Assembly (NCBI RefSeq): GCF_900141775.1 | Contig: NZ_FSRI01000002.1 | Location: forward strand, 208,501 to 272,500 | Direction: 5' to 3' | Source: Salinivibrio sp. ES.052 | GTDB lineage: Bacteria > Pseudomonadota > Gammaproteobacteria > Enterobacterales > Vibrionaceae | Length of the DNA stretch: 64,000 bases | Part shown: positions 50,000 to 59,284 of the stretch, piece by piece | How positions within the stretch are numbered: position 1 is the stretch's first letter | Layout of the letters: each line of letters opens with the position of its first letter | Position numbers and translations under genes: made by a program | Notes under the pieces: generated by a model | The model's input: only the letters and a program-made list of their open reading frames with translations | Told to the model about the DNA's origin: nothing | Database searches by the model: none

Positions 50000-50368
50000 C
50001 TATCGCTTGTCGGTCGACGAAGCGCCCGAAGGCGTATCCAGATCAGTGGCGTGACTGTCGGTTGGCGTTGAGGAAGACGCATAAGGGCGCTGCACATCGG
50101 CAGCACGCTGACGCAAGGTATCCACCGACTCTTGTAACTCAGGAGAGAGATCTTTCATCCCAGCTTGTTCCGCCTTATGCAGATTATCCTGCAATTCTTT
50201 GAGCTTGAGCTCTTGTTCCAACTCATCACGCACCGAACCAGCCATACGCTTGGCTGCTCCCACCCAACGCGATATATTACGTATCGCCACGGGTAACCGC
50301 TCTGGGCCAAGCACCACTAAGCCAATAATGGCAATGAGCACCAGCTCCCAGAAACCAATATCAAACAC
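50000..50368 (-). CDS. tatB: Twin-arginine translocase TatB
   Basis: A 122-aa membrane protein with one N-terminal TM helix ([25 protein letters not shown]; Glu8 and the GPERLP hinge are typical), an amphipathic helix and a charged tail of 50 residues that is probably disordered. GTG start, 3 bp after the tatA stop. Confidence 0.95.
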   Translation of the reverse strand: MFDIGFWELVLIAIIGLVVLGPERLPVAIRNISRWVGAAKRMAGSVRDELEQELKLKELQDNLHKAEQAGMKDLSPELQESVDTLRQRAADVQRPYASSSTPTDSHATDLDTPSGASSTDKR

Positions 50369-50371
50369 CGC

Positions 50372-50626
50372 TTATACCTGCTCTTTATCGTTTCGCGTTT
50401 TGTCGCTTTTCGATGGCTCAGCACTCTCATCTAACGACTTTTGCTGGAAGTCGGCGTCTTTGTCGGTTTTGTCGGCGTGCTTTTCTTCATCATCGCCCAT
50501 TGCTTTTTTAAAGCCTTTTACCGCTGAACCTAGGTCTCCACCCATGTTGCGTAGCTTCTTGGTGCCAAATAACAATACCACAATCACCGCAATGATCAGC
50601 AGCTGCCAAATACTAATTCCACCCAT
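50372..50626 (-). CDS. tatA: Twin-arginine translocase TatA
   Basis: An 84-aa pore subunit. [40 protein letters not shown] holds the TM helix, FGTKKL hinge and amphipathic helix. The tail is highly charged. It leads tatABCD and lies 54 bp after ubiB, so the Tat genes may be read through from the ubi genes. Confidence 0.96.
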   Translation of the reverse strand: MGGISIWQLLIIAVIVVLLFGTKKLRNMGGDLGSAVKGFKKAMGDDEEKHADKTDKDADFQQKSLDESAEPSKSDKTRNDKEQV

Positions 50627-50680
50627 ACCGATTCCCTTTAATTCTGTTTGGTTAACGTCACGTGCGCAGCTGTATGACTG

Positions 50681-52327
50681 CTATTTATGACAGGTTTTAT
50701 TACAAAGTCGCCAGCCCCACAACCAAAAGATCACCGCTCCTGCGGCAGCAATGTTCGGTAGGGTTTCGACTCGATTCGCAAATAAAATGGTCGCCGTCAG
50801 TAATAACGTCGCCCCAATCCCCAGCATATAAGTGGCACGAGAATGCCGTTGCTTGGTCTGCAAGTAACCTTGATAGTACGCATCTAACCGTTGATTCACT
50901 TGGCGACCTTGGCGTAGGCCATCATAAATAAGTTCTGGGATTTCGGGCAGCTTCTCTGCCCAGAATGGCGCTTTCTCACGTACAGCAGCCCACACCGCTT
51001 GCGGGCCGACTTGCTGCTTCATCCACGATTCTAAGAACGGCTTAGCGGTCGTCCATAAGTCTAGCTGTGGATACAGTTCCCGCCCCAGCCCTTCAATATA
51101 AAGTAACGTTTTCTGCAGTAAGACTAATTGTGGCTGCACTTCCATATTAAAGCGCCGTGCCGTATTAAATAAATTGAGCAATACCGTGCCAAACGAAATC
51201 TCACAGAGCGGCTTTTCGAAAATCGGCTCGCACACAGTACGAATGGCAAATTCAAAATCATCCACATTGGTGTCATGCGGCACCCAACCTGAATCGACAT
51301 GAAGCTCAGCCACCTTACGGTAGTCTCGGTTAAAGAAGGCAATAAAATTTTCTGCTAAATATCGCTTGTCGTCGCGATTTAAGGTCCCGACGATGCCGCA
51401 GTCTAACCCTATCCATTGTGGATCTTGGGGGTGCTCGTAGGAGACAAAGACATTCCCCGGATGCATATCGGCGTGGAAAAAACTATCGCGGAATACCTGA
51501 GTGAAAAAAACTTCAACGCCACGTTCAGCAAGCAGTTTCATGTCCGTACCGTTGGCCTCTAGCGCTTCGATATCAGACACCTGAATCCCGTAAATGCGTT
51601 CAGATACCATCATATCTTTGCGGCAATAGTCGCTAAACACCTCAGGTACGTACAAGGCGCGATCGTTTTCAAAGTTGCGACGTAATTGAATGGTATTGGC
51701 CGCTTCGCGCATCAAGTCCAGCTCATCGAGCAAGGTTTTTTCATATTCGCGGATCACTTCCACAGGTTTTAAGCGACGCGCATCAGGGAGAAAACGTGCC
51801 ACCAGTCTCGCCACACGGTACATAAGGCGAAGATCGGCTTGGATTACGGGCAAAATGTCGGGCCGAATGGCCTTCAGTACCACCTCTCGACCATTTTCTT
51901 TCAACGTCGCGGTGTGGACTTGGGCAATGGAGGCTGACGCTAAAGGGATCGGATCAAAATCATTGAACCAGGTCTCAAGCGGCCCACCGAGAGAGGCTTC
52001 TATTTGCGCTTTCGCTTTATGGCCATCAAAGGGTGCCACTTTGTCTTGCAATTGAGCAAGCTCATTGGCGATGTGGGCAGGGAAGAGATCGCGACGGGTC
52101 GACATCATTTGTCCTAGCTTGACCCATACTGGCCCCAAACTCTGCAATGCTAAGCGTAAACGCTCTCCCACCGGCTTGTCTGGGTGTTGGTTTTTTAGCC
52201 AAAACAACGATTGACGCCCAAGGTGAGCCAGCCGCGTGAGTGGCTGCTTGGGAAGCAAGGCGTCGACACCGTACAACAACAAAGTACGAATGATAAAATA
52301 TAAGCGACGAATCTCATTGAGCGTCAT
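50681..52327 (-). CDS. ubiB: Ubiquinone biosynthesis kinase-like protein UbiB
   Basis: A 548-aa UbiB/ADCK protein needed for ubiquinone production. The family motif [14 protein letters not shown] (KxGQ) lies early; [25 protein letters not shown] holds the atypical Ala-rich loop and Lys, then [13 protein letters not shown] and [10 protein letters not shown]. Two TM helices lie at the C-terminus. It probably acts as an ATPase in lipid extraction, not as a protein kinase. ATG overlaps the ubiJ stop by 4 bases. Confidence 0.95.
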   Translation of the reverse strand: MTLNEIRRLYFIIRTLLLYGVDALLPKQPLTRLAHLGRQSLFWLKNQHPDKPVGERLRLALQSLGPVWVKLGQMMSTRRDLFPAHIANELAQLQDKVAPFDGHKAKAQIEASLGGPLETWFNDFDPIPLASASIAQVHTATLKENGREVVLKAIRPDILPVIQADLRLMYRVARLVARFLPDARRLKPVEVIREYEKTLLDELDLMREAANTIQLRRNFENDRALYVPEVFSDYCRKDMMVSERIYGIQVSDIEALEANGTDMKLLAERGVEVFFTQVFRDSFFHADMHPGNVFVSYEHPQDPQWIGLDCGIVGTLNRDDKRYLAENFIAFFNRDYRKVAELHVDSGWVPHDTNVDDFEFAIRTVCEPIFEKPLCEISFGTVLLNLFNTARRFNMEVQPQLVLLQKTLLYIEGLGRELYPQLDLWTTAKPFLESWMKQQVGPQAVWAAVREKAPFWAEKLPEIPELIYDGLRQGRQVNQRLDAYYQGYLQTKQRHSRATYMLGIGATLLLTATILFANRVETLPNIAAAGAVIFWLWGWRLCNKTCHK

Positions 52328-52938
52328 GCGGACTCCATCCGTTCTACCAACTGAGTAACCCTGGCGTCTAATCGCGCGGCATCACTGCGCAGTTCGTCCA
52401 CTTGGTCACTGTATGCCGCCACTTCTAATGGCCCCGGCGCCAGGCGCCACTCTTCGGTGATCACATCCCCAGCATAACGCTGTTGACGCTGCGCCAGCTG
52501 CTGTAACTGCAGCCAACGCTGCTGTGCCTGACTGACAACGGTGTGGGCAAACACATCACCGGTATAAGATGAAAGCCACTCGGCCACATCAAACTGCATC
52601 CCGCTTAGCAATTGAGAGAATTGCTGGGCGACATCGATATCCCCTTCAAGCGTCAGCTGGTCGGCTTTTATCAACCCCGTTAAGTTCGCTTTTTGCTGTA
52701 ATTGCGGCAGGGCTGACAGTGAGAGGGATAACCGGCAATCACACTCACCTTCATAATGGCTGAGGACATCAAGTCGTTGGCCAAACACAAAGATCCATTG
52801 CCGGTTTAGTTCTTGAAGGGTCACGCCAATACAGCGTCCTTTTAACCGTGCCAAGCGACGCTGGCTATCGACATCCCGCGCAATTACACCGTTGAGTGCC
52901 GTTTCCAATGCCGCGCACAAAAGTGAATCAAACGCCAT
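52324..52938 (-). CDS. ubiJ: Ubiquinone biosynthesis accessory factor UbiJ (SCP2 domain)
   Basis: A 204-aa protein with an SCP2 lipid-binding domain (about 15-115: [21 protein letters not shown] through [17 protein letters not shown]) and a C-terminal coiled coil ([22 protein letters not shown]). It scaffolds the late steps of ubiquinone synthesis with UbiK. The gene is 9 bp after ubiE and overlaps ubiB. Confidence 0.93.
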   Translation of the reverse strand: MAFDSLLCAALETALNGVIARDVDSQRRLARLKGRCIGVTLQELNRQWIFVFGQRLDVLSHYEGECDCRLSLSLSALPQLQQKANLTGLIKADQLTLEGDIDVAQQFSQLLSGMQFDVAEWLSSYTGDVFAHTVVSQAQQRWLQLQQLAQRQQRYAGDVITEEWRLAPGPLEVAAYSDQVDELRSDAARLDARVTQLVERMESA

Positions 52939-52947
52939 ATTGGCTCC

Positions 52948-53715
52948 TTAGAATTTGTACCCACGGTGTAGCGCGACAATGCCACCGGTAAGGTTGTAGT
53001 AGCGAGTTTGATCAAAACCCGCTTGCTCCATCATCCCTTTCAAGGTGTCTTGATCAGGGTGCATGCGGATTGATTCGGCAAGATAACGGTAACTGTCTGG
53101 GTCATTAACAATGAGTTGTCCCATTTTGGGGAGAATATGAAACGAATAAGCGTCATAGACTTTCGATAATGGCTTAGCCACAGGCTTCGAAAACTCTAAG
53201 ACGAGTAGGCGCCCTCCTGGCTTTAGAACTCGAAACATCGAGCGCAGCGCTGCGTCTTTATCGGTCACATTACGTAGGCCAAACGCAATGGTAATGCAAT
53301 CAAAGTGATCGTCAGGGAACGGCAGCGCTTCTGCATTGGCTTGTACGTAGCTCACATTGCCGACAATGCCCTTGTCGCGCAGTTTATCGCGGCCGACCTT
53401 GAGCATTGAATTATTGATATCCGCGAGGACGACCTCACCTTTCTCTCCCACTAAGCGAGAGAACTTGGCCGTCAGATCCCCGGTACCGCCGGCTAAGTCC
53501 AACACTTTTTGCCCTGGGCGTACACCGCTGCAGTCAATAGTGAAGCGCTTCCATATCCGATGGATACCCATCGACATGACGTCATTCATCAGATCGTATT
53601 TAGCGGCGACCGAATCAAACACATTGGCGACTAAACTTTCTTTTTCTTGGCGCTTAACTTGCTGGTAGCCAAAATCAATGGTCTCTTGGTCTTGCTGCGA
53701 ATTTTTCTCTGTCAT
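52948..53715 (-). CDS. ubiE: Ubiquinone/menaquinone C-methyltransferase UbiE
   Basis: A 255-aa SAM-dependent methyltransferase in the ubiquinone (and menaquinone) pathway. Motif I is [18 protein letters not shown]; other blocks are [41 protein letters not shown] and [17 protein letters not shown] at the end. First gene of the ubiE-ubiJ-ubiB unit, followed by the Tat genes. Confidence 0.96.
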   Translation of the reverse strand: MTEKNSQQDQETIDFGYQQVKRQEKESLVANVFDSVAAKYDLMNDVMSMGIHRIWKRFTIDCSGVRPGQKVLDLAGGTGDLTAKFSRLVGEKGEVVLADINNSMLKVGRDKLRDKGIVGNVSYVQANAEALPFPDDHFDCITIAFGLRNVTDKDAALRSMFRVLKPGGRLLVLEFSKPVAKPLSKVYDAYSFHILPKMGQLIVNDPDSYRYLAESIRMHPDQDTLKGMMEQAGFDQTRYYNLTGGIVALHRGYKF

Positions 53716-53784
53716 TGTATTCCCCTAACATATTGGCCCCAGTTTACTTTATCGCCCATCCTGACTCCAAGCTCGCGACCAAGT

Positions 53785-55326
53785 TTATTGTGATTCTTGA
53801 CGGTCAGTGGCGTGATCTGGGTGCGCGAGATTGTCTGGTTCTCCGGGCTCTGACTCGGTCGCCACACTGGCTAAAGACGGGCTAATGTCCCGTTTCACTT
53901 CAACTCCTAGTGTTTTAAAGCTCTCTGCCTGGCGTAGAATATTCCCGCGTCCCTGGCTGAGTTTATTCAGTGCACCTTGATAACTGTCACTGGCTTTACC
54001 CAGCGCACTTCCCAACGCTTCCATATCGTTAACAAATAGCCGTACCTTGTCGTACAACTTGCTCGCCTTCTCGGCAATCTGTTTGGCGTTCTGATTTTGA
54101 TACTCATAACGCCATAAGTTATTGATGGTACGCAGTGCCACCAGCAAGGTTGTTGGGCTCACTAACATAATGTTGTTATCCATCGCGTCACGAATGAGGG
54201 TCGCATCCGCTTCAACAGCAACCTGGAACGCTGGCTCCACCGGAATGAACATCAGTACATAATCCAGTGAACGCACACCGTGGAGCTGGTGATAATCTTT
54301 ACGGCCTAAACCACGAATATGCTGACGAATAGCCTGAACGTGCTCTTTCAGTGCGGCATCCTGTTCCACCAATGTGTCGGCATTGTAATACCGTTCATAC
54401 GCCACCAGAGCCATTTTGGCATCAACCACCACATCTTTTTCTTGTGGCAGTTTCACCACTACATCAGGCTGGTAGCGCTTGCCTTGCTCATTTTCAAAGC
54501 TGGCTTGGGTTTGATACTCTCGTCCCTCTCGCAAGCCGGACTCTTCCAAGATGCGCGCTAAAACCACTTCTCCCCAGTTGCCTTGCTGTTTGTTATCCCC
54601 TTTTAAAGCCTGCGTAAGGTTGTGTGCCTCTTGGGTCATATCCGCATTCAGTTGCTGTAGGTTTTTGATTTCATGAATGAGAGTATGCCGCTCTTTCGCT
54701 TGCTCTCCAAAGCTGTCTGTCACTTGCTTTTTAAATCCTTCCAGCTGCGATTTAAGCGGCCCGAGCAAACTTTCCAAACTCATCTTGTTTTGCTCATCCA
54801 CGGAATGCACTTTTTGCTCAAAGACCTGGTTGGCCAGCTGCTCAAATTGGGTACGCAGTCTTTCCTCCGCATTTTCCAATAAGGCGTGCTTTTCTTTCGC
54901 GGCATTGAGTTGTTGCTCCGCGCTGGCTTTGACCTCGCGCAGCTCAGCGAGCAACTCAGACTTTTCCTCACGCACCGTATCGAGTTTATCTGACAGTGTA
55001 TGATTGTCTTGGCGTAATTGTTCCAATTGGCGTAGCTTCTCGCTCGCCGACGTTAACTTTCCATAATACTGGCGTAACTCTTGCGTCAGACGATCGCGCT
55101 CGATATCTAAGCTATCTAGCTCGTGCTGTTGCTGATCAAGCTGCTGCTGCAGTTGTTGCTGTTGCATGTCGGCATTGGCTTGCTGTTGGGCATATTGGGT
55201 ATCAAACCATTGTTGATATTGAGCGATCACACGTCGATGCAGCCAATAACTCAGCCCAGAGGCACTGATAACGCCGAAAAAAAACGTGAGGATAGACAAA
55301 GTGGATAATGACAGGCCATCAAGCAT
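53785..55326 (-). CDS. rmuC: DNA recombination protein RmuC
   Basis: A 513-aa protein with an N-terminal TM helix (about 7-28), a long coiled coil (about 40-230, Gln-rich at first) and the RmuC nuclease-like domain: NWGEVVLARILEESGLREGREYQTQ, YQPDVVVKLPQEKDVVVDAKMALVAYERYY. RmuC limits inverted-repeat recombination and resembles PD-(D/E)XK nucleases. It lies upstream of ubiE on the same strand; the gap is 69 bp. Confidence 0.93.
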   Translation of the reverse strand: MLDGLSLSTLSILTFFFGVISASGLSYWLHRRVIAQYQQWFDTQYAQQQANADMQQQQLQQQLDQQQHELDSLDIERDRLTQELRQYYGKLTSASEKLRQLEQLRQDNHTLSDKLDTVREEKSELLAELREVKASAEQQLNAAKEKHALLENAEERLRTQFEQLANQVFEQKVHSVDEQNKMSLESLLGPLKSQLEGFKKQVTDSFGEQAKERHTLIHEIKNLQQLNADMTQEAHNLTQALKGDNKQQGNWGEVVLARILEESGLREGREYQTQASFENEQGKRYQPDVVVKLPQEKDVVVDAKMALVAYERYYNADTLVEQDAALKEHVQAIRQHIRGLGRKDYHQLHGVRSLDYVLMFIPVEPAFQVAVEADATLIRDAMDNNIMLVSPTTLLVALRTINNLWRYEYQNQNAKQIAEKASKLYDKVRLFVNDMEALGSALGKASDSYQGALNKLSQGRGNILRQAESFKTLGVEVKRDISPSLASVATESEPGEPDNLAHPDHATDRQESQ

Positions 55327-55458
55327 AATGGATTCTCTATTGTGCGGTCATTGATGTCAGCAAGGCTAATGGGATACTGGATAGATGTCCAGTCTATCTC
55401 GGGCCTCATGAATACCGTAGACTGCCTGGAATAAAAGGCATCACTGCAAGGAGGCAAT

Positions 55459-56364
55459 ATGCATAATGAACGTAAGGCGCTGATATTTGGGTTATCTGCA
55501 GTGCTATTATGGTCAACGGTCGCGACCGCATTCAAAATCACCTTAAACTACATGACACCCATTCAAATGTTGGCCGCCGCCAGTGTGGTGTCGGTGGCGA
55601 TTTTAACGGTGATTGCTGCTGTGCAAGGAAAACTTCATGCCCTGTGGCCCACCTTCCGTCGCCGACCTGGCTATTATTGTCTACTGGGGATGGTTAACCC
55701 CTTGATTTACTATTTGGTACTTTTCAAAGCCTACGACCTTCTTCCCGCTTCCTTGGCGCAACCCTTGAACTACAGCTGGGCCATCACGCTCACGTTAATG
55801 GCTGCCATTTTTTTGGGACAAACGATTCGCCGTCAAGATTGGATCGCAGCCGCATTGGGCTATTTTGGTGTGGTTGTCATTGCGACGAAAGGCCAACTTT
55901 TATCGCTCCAGTTCGATAGTCCTCTAGGCATTGGGCTCGCGTTGCTCTCCACTCTATTGTGGGCAGGGTTTTGGGTGCTCAACGCCAAAAACCCCGCGGA
56001 GCCTGTACTCGGTATATTACTGAGTTTTATACTCTCACTGCCTATTTCATTAATATTGGCGGGGGTGACCGCTTCTTGGCAAGGGATCCCCTGGCAAGGT
56101 TGGTTAGCGGTAAGTTACGTGGGACTTTTCGAAATGGGCGTAACGTTTATGCTCTGGCTGAGCGCAATGAAATATACCCAGAATACGTCGAGGATCAGTA
56201 ACCTTATTTTTATTTCGCCGTTTATATCGCTGCTATTACTGGCCACTATTATCGGCGAAACCATTCACATCAGTACTCTGATCGGCCTGGGCTTTATTGT
56301 GGTGGGGTTGTTGATCCAACAGCGCACTCCGAAAAAGCATAAGCAGCCTGCCGCGAGTGCATAA
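55459..56364 (+). CDS. EamA/DMT-family transporter
   Basis: A 301-aa protein with ten TM helices in two EamA repeats: ALIFGLSAVLLWSTVATAFKITLNYMTPIQML and GIGLALLSTLLWAGFWVLNAKN. AAGGAGG precedes the ATG. It is divergent from rmuC across 132 bp. The substrate is not known; it is a different subtype from the DMT gene at 28.6 kb. The Lys/Gln C-terminus is short. Confidence 0.85.
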   Translation: MHNERKALIFGLSAVLLWSTVATAFKITLNYMTPIQMLAAASVVSVAILTVIAAVQGKLHALWPTFRRRPGYYCLLGMVNPLIYYLVLFKAYDLLPASLAQPLNYSWAITLTLMAAIFLGQTIRRQDWIAAALGYFGVVVIATKGQLLSLQFDSPLGIGLALLSTLLWAGFWVLNAKNPAEPVLGILLSFILSLPISLILAGVTASWQGIPWQGWLAVSYVGLFEMGVTFMLWLSAMKYTQNTSRISNLIFISPFISLLLLATIIGETIHISTLIGLGFIVVGLLIQQRTPKKHKQPAASA

Positions 56365-56438
56365 TTAATTCTGCTATATCGGATGGGCGTTAACGCTTTC
56401 AAAGAAGACCGGCGCCCGTGGCACGGCGCCAATCGGCA

Positions 56439-56732
56439 TTAACGTATTTTACGCTGGATCATATACTGGTACAGCTCGTCGGCTGACAAGCCGTCTTGCT
56501 GCAAGCCCTGGGTGAGTTCTTCAAGGCGTTCAGCACGTCGATCGTCAATCACTTGATTAAATTGATAAACCAGTTCGCGCAAATATTTCAATGGCACTTG
56601 GTGTGCTGCGCTACGTACACGCTCTTCACTTTGGCTACCTAACTCTGCCAGTAATTTGCCAAACATGATTTTTTCGGGCGATTCCTCTAGTTGTTCAAGG
56701 ACGCGCGCCATTTCGATTGTCGATAATGACAT
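56439..56732 (-). CDS. Small conserved helical protein of unknown function
   Basis: A 97-aa protein from MSLSTIEMARVLEQLEESPE, highly charged and helical, with VRSAAHQVPLKYLRELVYQFNQV in the middle and ERLEELTQGLQQDGLSADELYQYMIQR at the end. The C-terminal helix loosely recalls the H-NS oligomerisation/linker segment, but there is no DNA-binding QGR motif, so I do not call it H-NS. An upstream ATG 45 bp earlier is possible. It converges with the DMT gene. Confidence 0.6.
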   Translation of the reverse strand: MSLSTIEMARVLEQLEESPEKIMFGKLLAELGSQSEERVRSAAHQVPLKYLRELVYQFNQVIDDRRAERLEELTQGLQQDGLSADELYQYMIQRKIR

Positions 56733-56824
56733 AGTGTGTAACTGACCTTTGGATATAAAACGAAAAGGAATGAGCATTAATTCAGCTTGCTTAGTAAATA
56801 TACTCTGAACTATGGGCTTTTAGC

Positions 56825-56851
56825 AAAATAAAAAAGCTGGCCGAAGCCAGC
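56825..56851 (-). terminator. Terminator after the Bcr/CflA pump gene
   Basis: On the minus strand GCTGGC-TTCG-GCCAGC forms a stable UUCG-tetraloop stem (56836-56851) followed by TTTTTTATTTT. Confidence 0.88.
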
Positions 56852-56936
56852 GAAAAGGGATGATGGGTTGTCGAGACCCCTGCGTTTTGCACGTCTTATT
56901 ATTTTTGCCAACTGATACGTTGTTTTTATTCGTTTA

Positions 56937-58142
56937 TTAGCTTTTTACCGTGGTGGCATGCCACCGTTTTCCTGTCGGCGACCACAAAATAATCAGGCCA
57001 GGAAGCAGCATCCACATGTGAACAGTCATCAAGTCACTGGCCGATAATCCCAAGCGCTGGGTTAAGCTGACTAAAAGGCCAGCGCCACTCATTTGGAACA
57101 GTCCCAACAAGGCTGCCGCCGTGCCCGCCCGGTCAGAAAACGGCGCCAACGCCGCGCCCGCTGACGCGCCTAACACCCAAGCAAAGCCAAATGACGAGGT
57201 AAAAATCGGCAACATAAAGGCCCAAGGCGTCGCAATAGAGCTTAATGCCAGCATCAGCCCACCCGAGCCGACCAGCATCATCAAGCCAATATTAAGCGCA
57301 CGGCGGCTACCAAACTTTTGCATATAACGGGGCGCTAACATCGCGGCGGCAATGTTTAATGCTGCGTTGGCACCAAACCAAAAAGTGAAGCTGTTCATGG
57401 AAATGCCATATTTCTCCATCAACAATACAGGTGCGGACGTGACATAGGCTAAGATCACCGCCATGGCCAGCATGCAAAGAATAATGTGGTAGGTAAATGT
57501 TGGTACGCGTAGCACTTGCCAATAACGGCGTAAGCTAAATAGGCGACCCGAGGTGTCAGTATGCGCAGGGCGCGTTTCAGGCAGAAACACCATAACCAAG
57601 ACCAAACCAAGTACGGCATAGCCGAGCATAAAAGAAAAATTGGCTCGCCAGTCAAATACCTGCGTGAGCCAGCTTCCCAGCAACGGGGCTAACGCTGGCA
57701 CAAAACAAATTGCGCCGTTTAGGTAACTAATCATATGCCCGCTTCGTTCGGCACCAAAGCGATCACGCACGGCGGCAAAAGCACACACAGAGGTCGCACA
57801 CGCGCCAAAGCCTTGCAGTAAGCGAGCGACCAACATCATATCCATCGAGGTGGCGAGCCACGCCATCAAAGAGCTCAATCCGTAAAGCAGTATACCAATT
57901 ACGGCCACAGGTTTGCGACCAAAGCGATCAGCCAACGGCCCTGCGAATAGCTGCCCTAAGCCTAAGCTAAACATGAACCAAGTGATGGTATCCTGCACCA
58001 AGGTCGGATCGACGTTAAAGTCACCTGCCATATACGGTAATGCAGGCAGGTAAATATCAATCGCCATCGGACTAAACAGCACCAGTAGCACCATTAAGGC
58101 GACCAGCAAACGATTCGATGTCGGTGAATCAGTGTGTGTCAT
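56937..58142 (-). CDS. Bcr/CflA-family drug efflux MFS transporter
   Basis: A 401-aa 12-TM exporter. Typical MFS motif A reads GPLADRFGRKPVAVIG between TM2 and TM3, and the TM1 region is FSPMAIDIYLPALPYMAGDF, the Bcr pattern. Motif around TM4-5 is ARLLQGFGACATSVCAFAAVRD. Members export bicyclomycin, chloramphenicol or small metabolites. Divergent from the LysR gene, which probably regulates it through the palindrome in between. Confidence 0.9.
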   Translation of the reverse strand: MTHTDSPTSNRLLVALMVLLVLFSPMAIDIYLPALPYMAGDFNVDPTLVQDTITWFMFSLGLGQLFAGPLADRFGRKPVAVIGILLYGLSSLMAWLATSMDMMLVARLLQGFGACATSVCAFAAVRDRFGAERSGHMISYLNGAICFVPALAPLLGSWLTQVFDWRANFSFMLGYAVLGLVLVMVFLPETRPAHTDTSGRLFSLRRYWQVLRVPTFTYHIILCMLAMAVILAYVTSAPVLLMEKYGISMNSFTFWFGANAALNIAAAMLAPRYMQKFGSRRALNIGLMMLVGSGGLMLALSSIATPWAFMLPIFTSSFGFAWVLGASAGAALAPFSDRAGTAAALLGLFQMSGAGLLVSLTQRLGLSASDLMTVHMWMLLPGLIILWSPTGKRWHATTVKS

Positions 58143-58174
58143 TGGTTACTCCTCTATACAGGCACGCAGTATAG

Positions 58175-58202
58175 TGGTTTCACGATATGAACCATAATGG
58201 TT
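58175..58202. promoter_or_regulatory. Palindromes between the efflux gene and LysR gene
   Basis: AACCAT-a-ATGGTT (58190-58202) is a perfect 13-nt palindrome. The left half also pairs with TGGTT (58175-58179), giving TGGTT-N10-AACCA. Such paired half-sites fit a LysR-type operator between divergent genes. Confidence 0.55.
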
Positions 58203-58240
58203 TATAGTAAAAGCAGATATTCCAAAGGAGAATACCAGCA

Positions 58241-59221
58241 ATGGATTTGGATCAGCTGCAGCGTACCGACCTCAATTTATTGGTGTGCCTACATGTATTG
58301 TTGGAAGAGTGCAATGTCACGGGCACGGCCAAACGCCTCCATTTAAGCCAATCGGCGGTAAGTAAAAATTTGGCCCGACTAAGAGCGCAATTTAACGACC
58401 CACTTTTTACGCGAGCGGCCCACGGGCTCAAACCCACGGTTCGGGCGCAAGCCTTACAAGCGAAACTACGCGCTTTACTCAATGATGTTGCGGCGATGAC
58501 CGAGCCGGATCACTTTCAGCCGCATTTAAGCGATCGCTGTTTTCGTTTTGCCCTCGTCGAGAGCGCCTATCCATTGCTACTGCCACAATTTATTGGCGAT
58601 ATGCTAGAAGCGGCCCCAGCTATCACCCTCAATACCGCCGCTTGGGATCAAACTACCTTTGATGGGCTTGCGCGAGGCAATATCGACTTTGGCATCACCG
58701 GTAAAGATTTAAATCCCGCCGATGCCATGCTGACCATGATGCCGCCCAAAGGCGTGCGCTACCAAGAGCTTTGCCAAGATCACCAGTGTGTGTTGATGCG
58801 TGCCGATCACCCAGCACTCAAGGGACCATGGGATGAAGCGCGTTACCTTGGACTGCGACATGTACAGGTTAAGTGTGATGGGAATGACCGCTGGCTGTTG
58901 GACTATAAACTGGCAGAGCGTAATATTGAGCGTGACATAGCCATGTACGTGCCAGATTTCAACAGTGCAGCGAGCCTGTGTACCTATACCGACCTGGTGT
59001 TTACCTCACCAAGCCAGTTTGCGCATTATATTGCCGCATCGCTCAATTTGGTGGTACGGCCGTTACCAACGCCAATACCGCCGATGGCGTACACCTTGTT
59101 TTGGCATCAAAATCAAGAAAATGACCCAGGGCACCAATGGCTGAAAGCCTTGATTATTTCGCGCTGTCAGCAATTTAGCCCAGCGAAATTGCAGCCTATT
59201 GCCAATCGCGCTAGGGTCTAA
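58241..59221 (+). CDS. LysR-family transcriptional regulator
   Basis: A 326-aa LTTR. HTH residues 8-66: DLNLLVCLHVLLEECNVTGTAKRLHLSQSAVSKNLARLR, then a linker and a periplasmic-binding-like effector domain (RFALVESAYPLLLPQFI, IDFGITGKDLNPAD). Strong AAAGGAG upstream. It is the probable regulator of the divergent MFS pump; effector unknown. The next gene (aminopeptidase P) starts 63 bp downstream in the same direction. Confidence 0.9.
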   Translation: MDLDQLQRTDLNLLVCLHVLLEECNVTGTAKRLHLSQSAVSKNLARLRAQFNDPLFTRAAHGLKPTVRAQALQAKLRALLNDVAAMTEPDHFQPHLSDRCFRFALVESAYPLLLPQFIGDMLEAAPAITLNTAAWDQTTFDGLARGNIDFGITGKDLNPADAMLTMMPPKGVRYQELCQDHQCVLMRADHPALKGPWDEARYLGLRHVQVKCDGNDRWLLDYKLAERNIERDIAMYVPDFNSAASLCTYTDLVFTSPSQFAHYIAASLNLVVRPLPTPIPPMAYTLFWHQNQENDPGHQWLKALIISRCQQFSPAKLQPIANRARV

Positions 59222-59284
59222 CCCACCGGCTTTTCACGCGTGGCCGAACATGGCGAGTTCACCCTATACAAAGAAGGAAGAATA

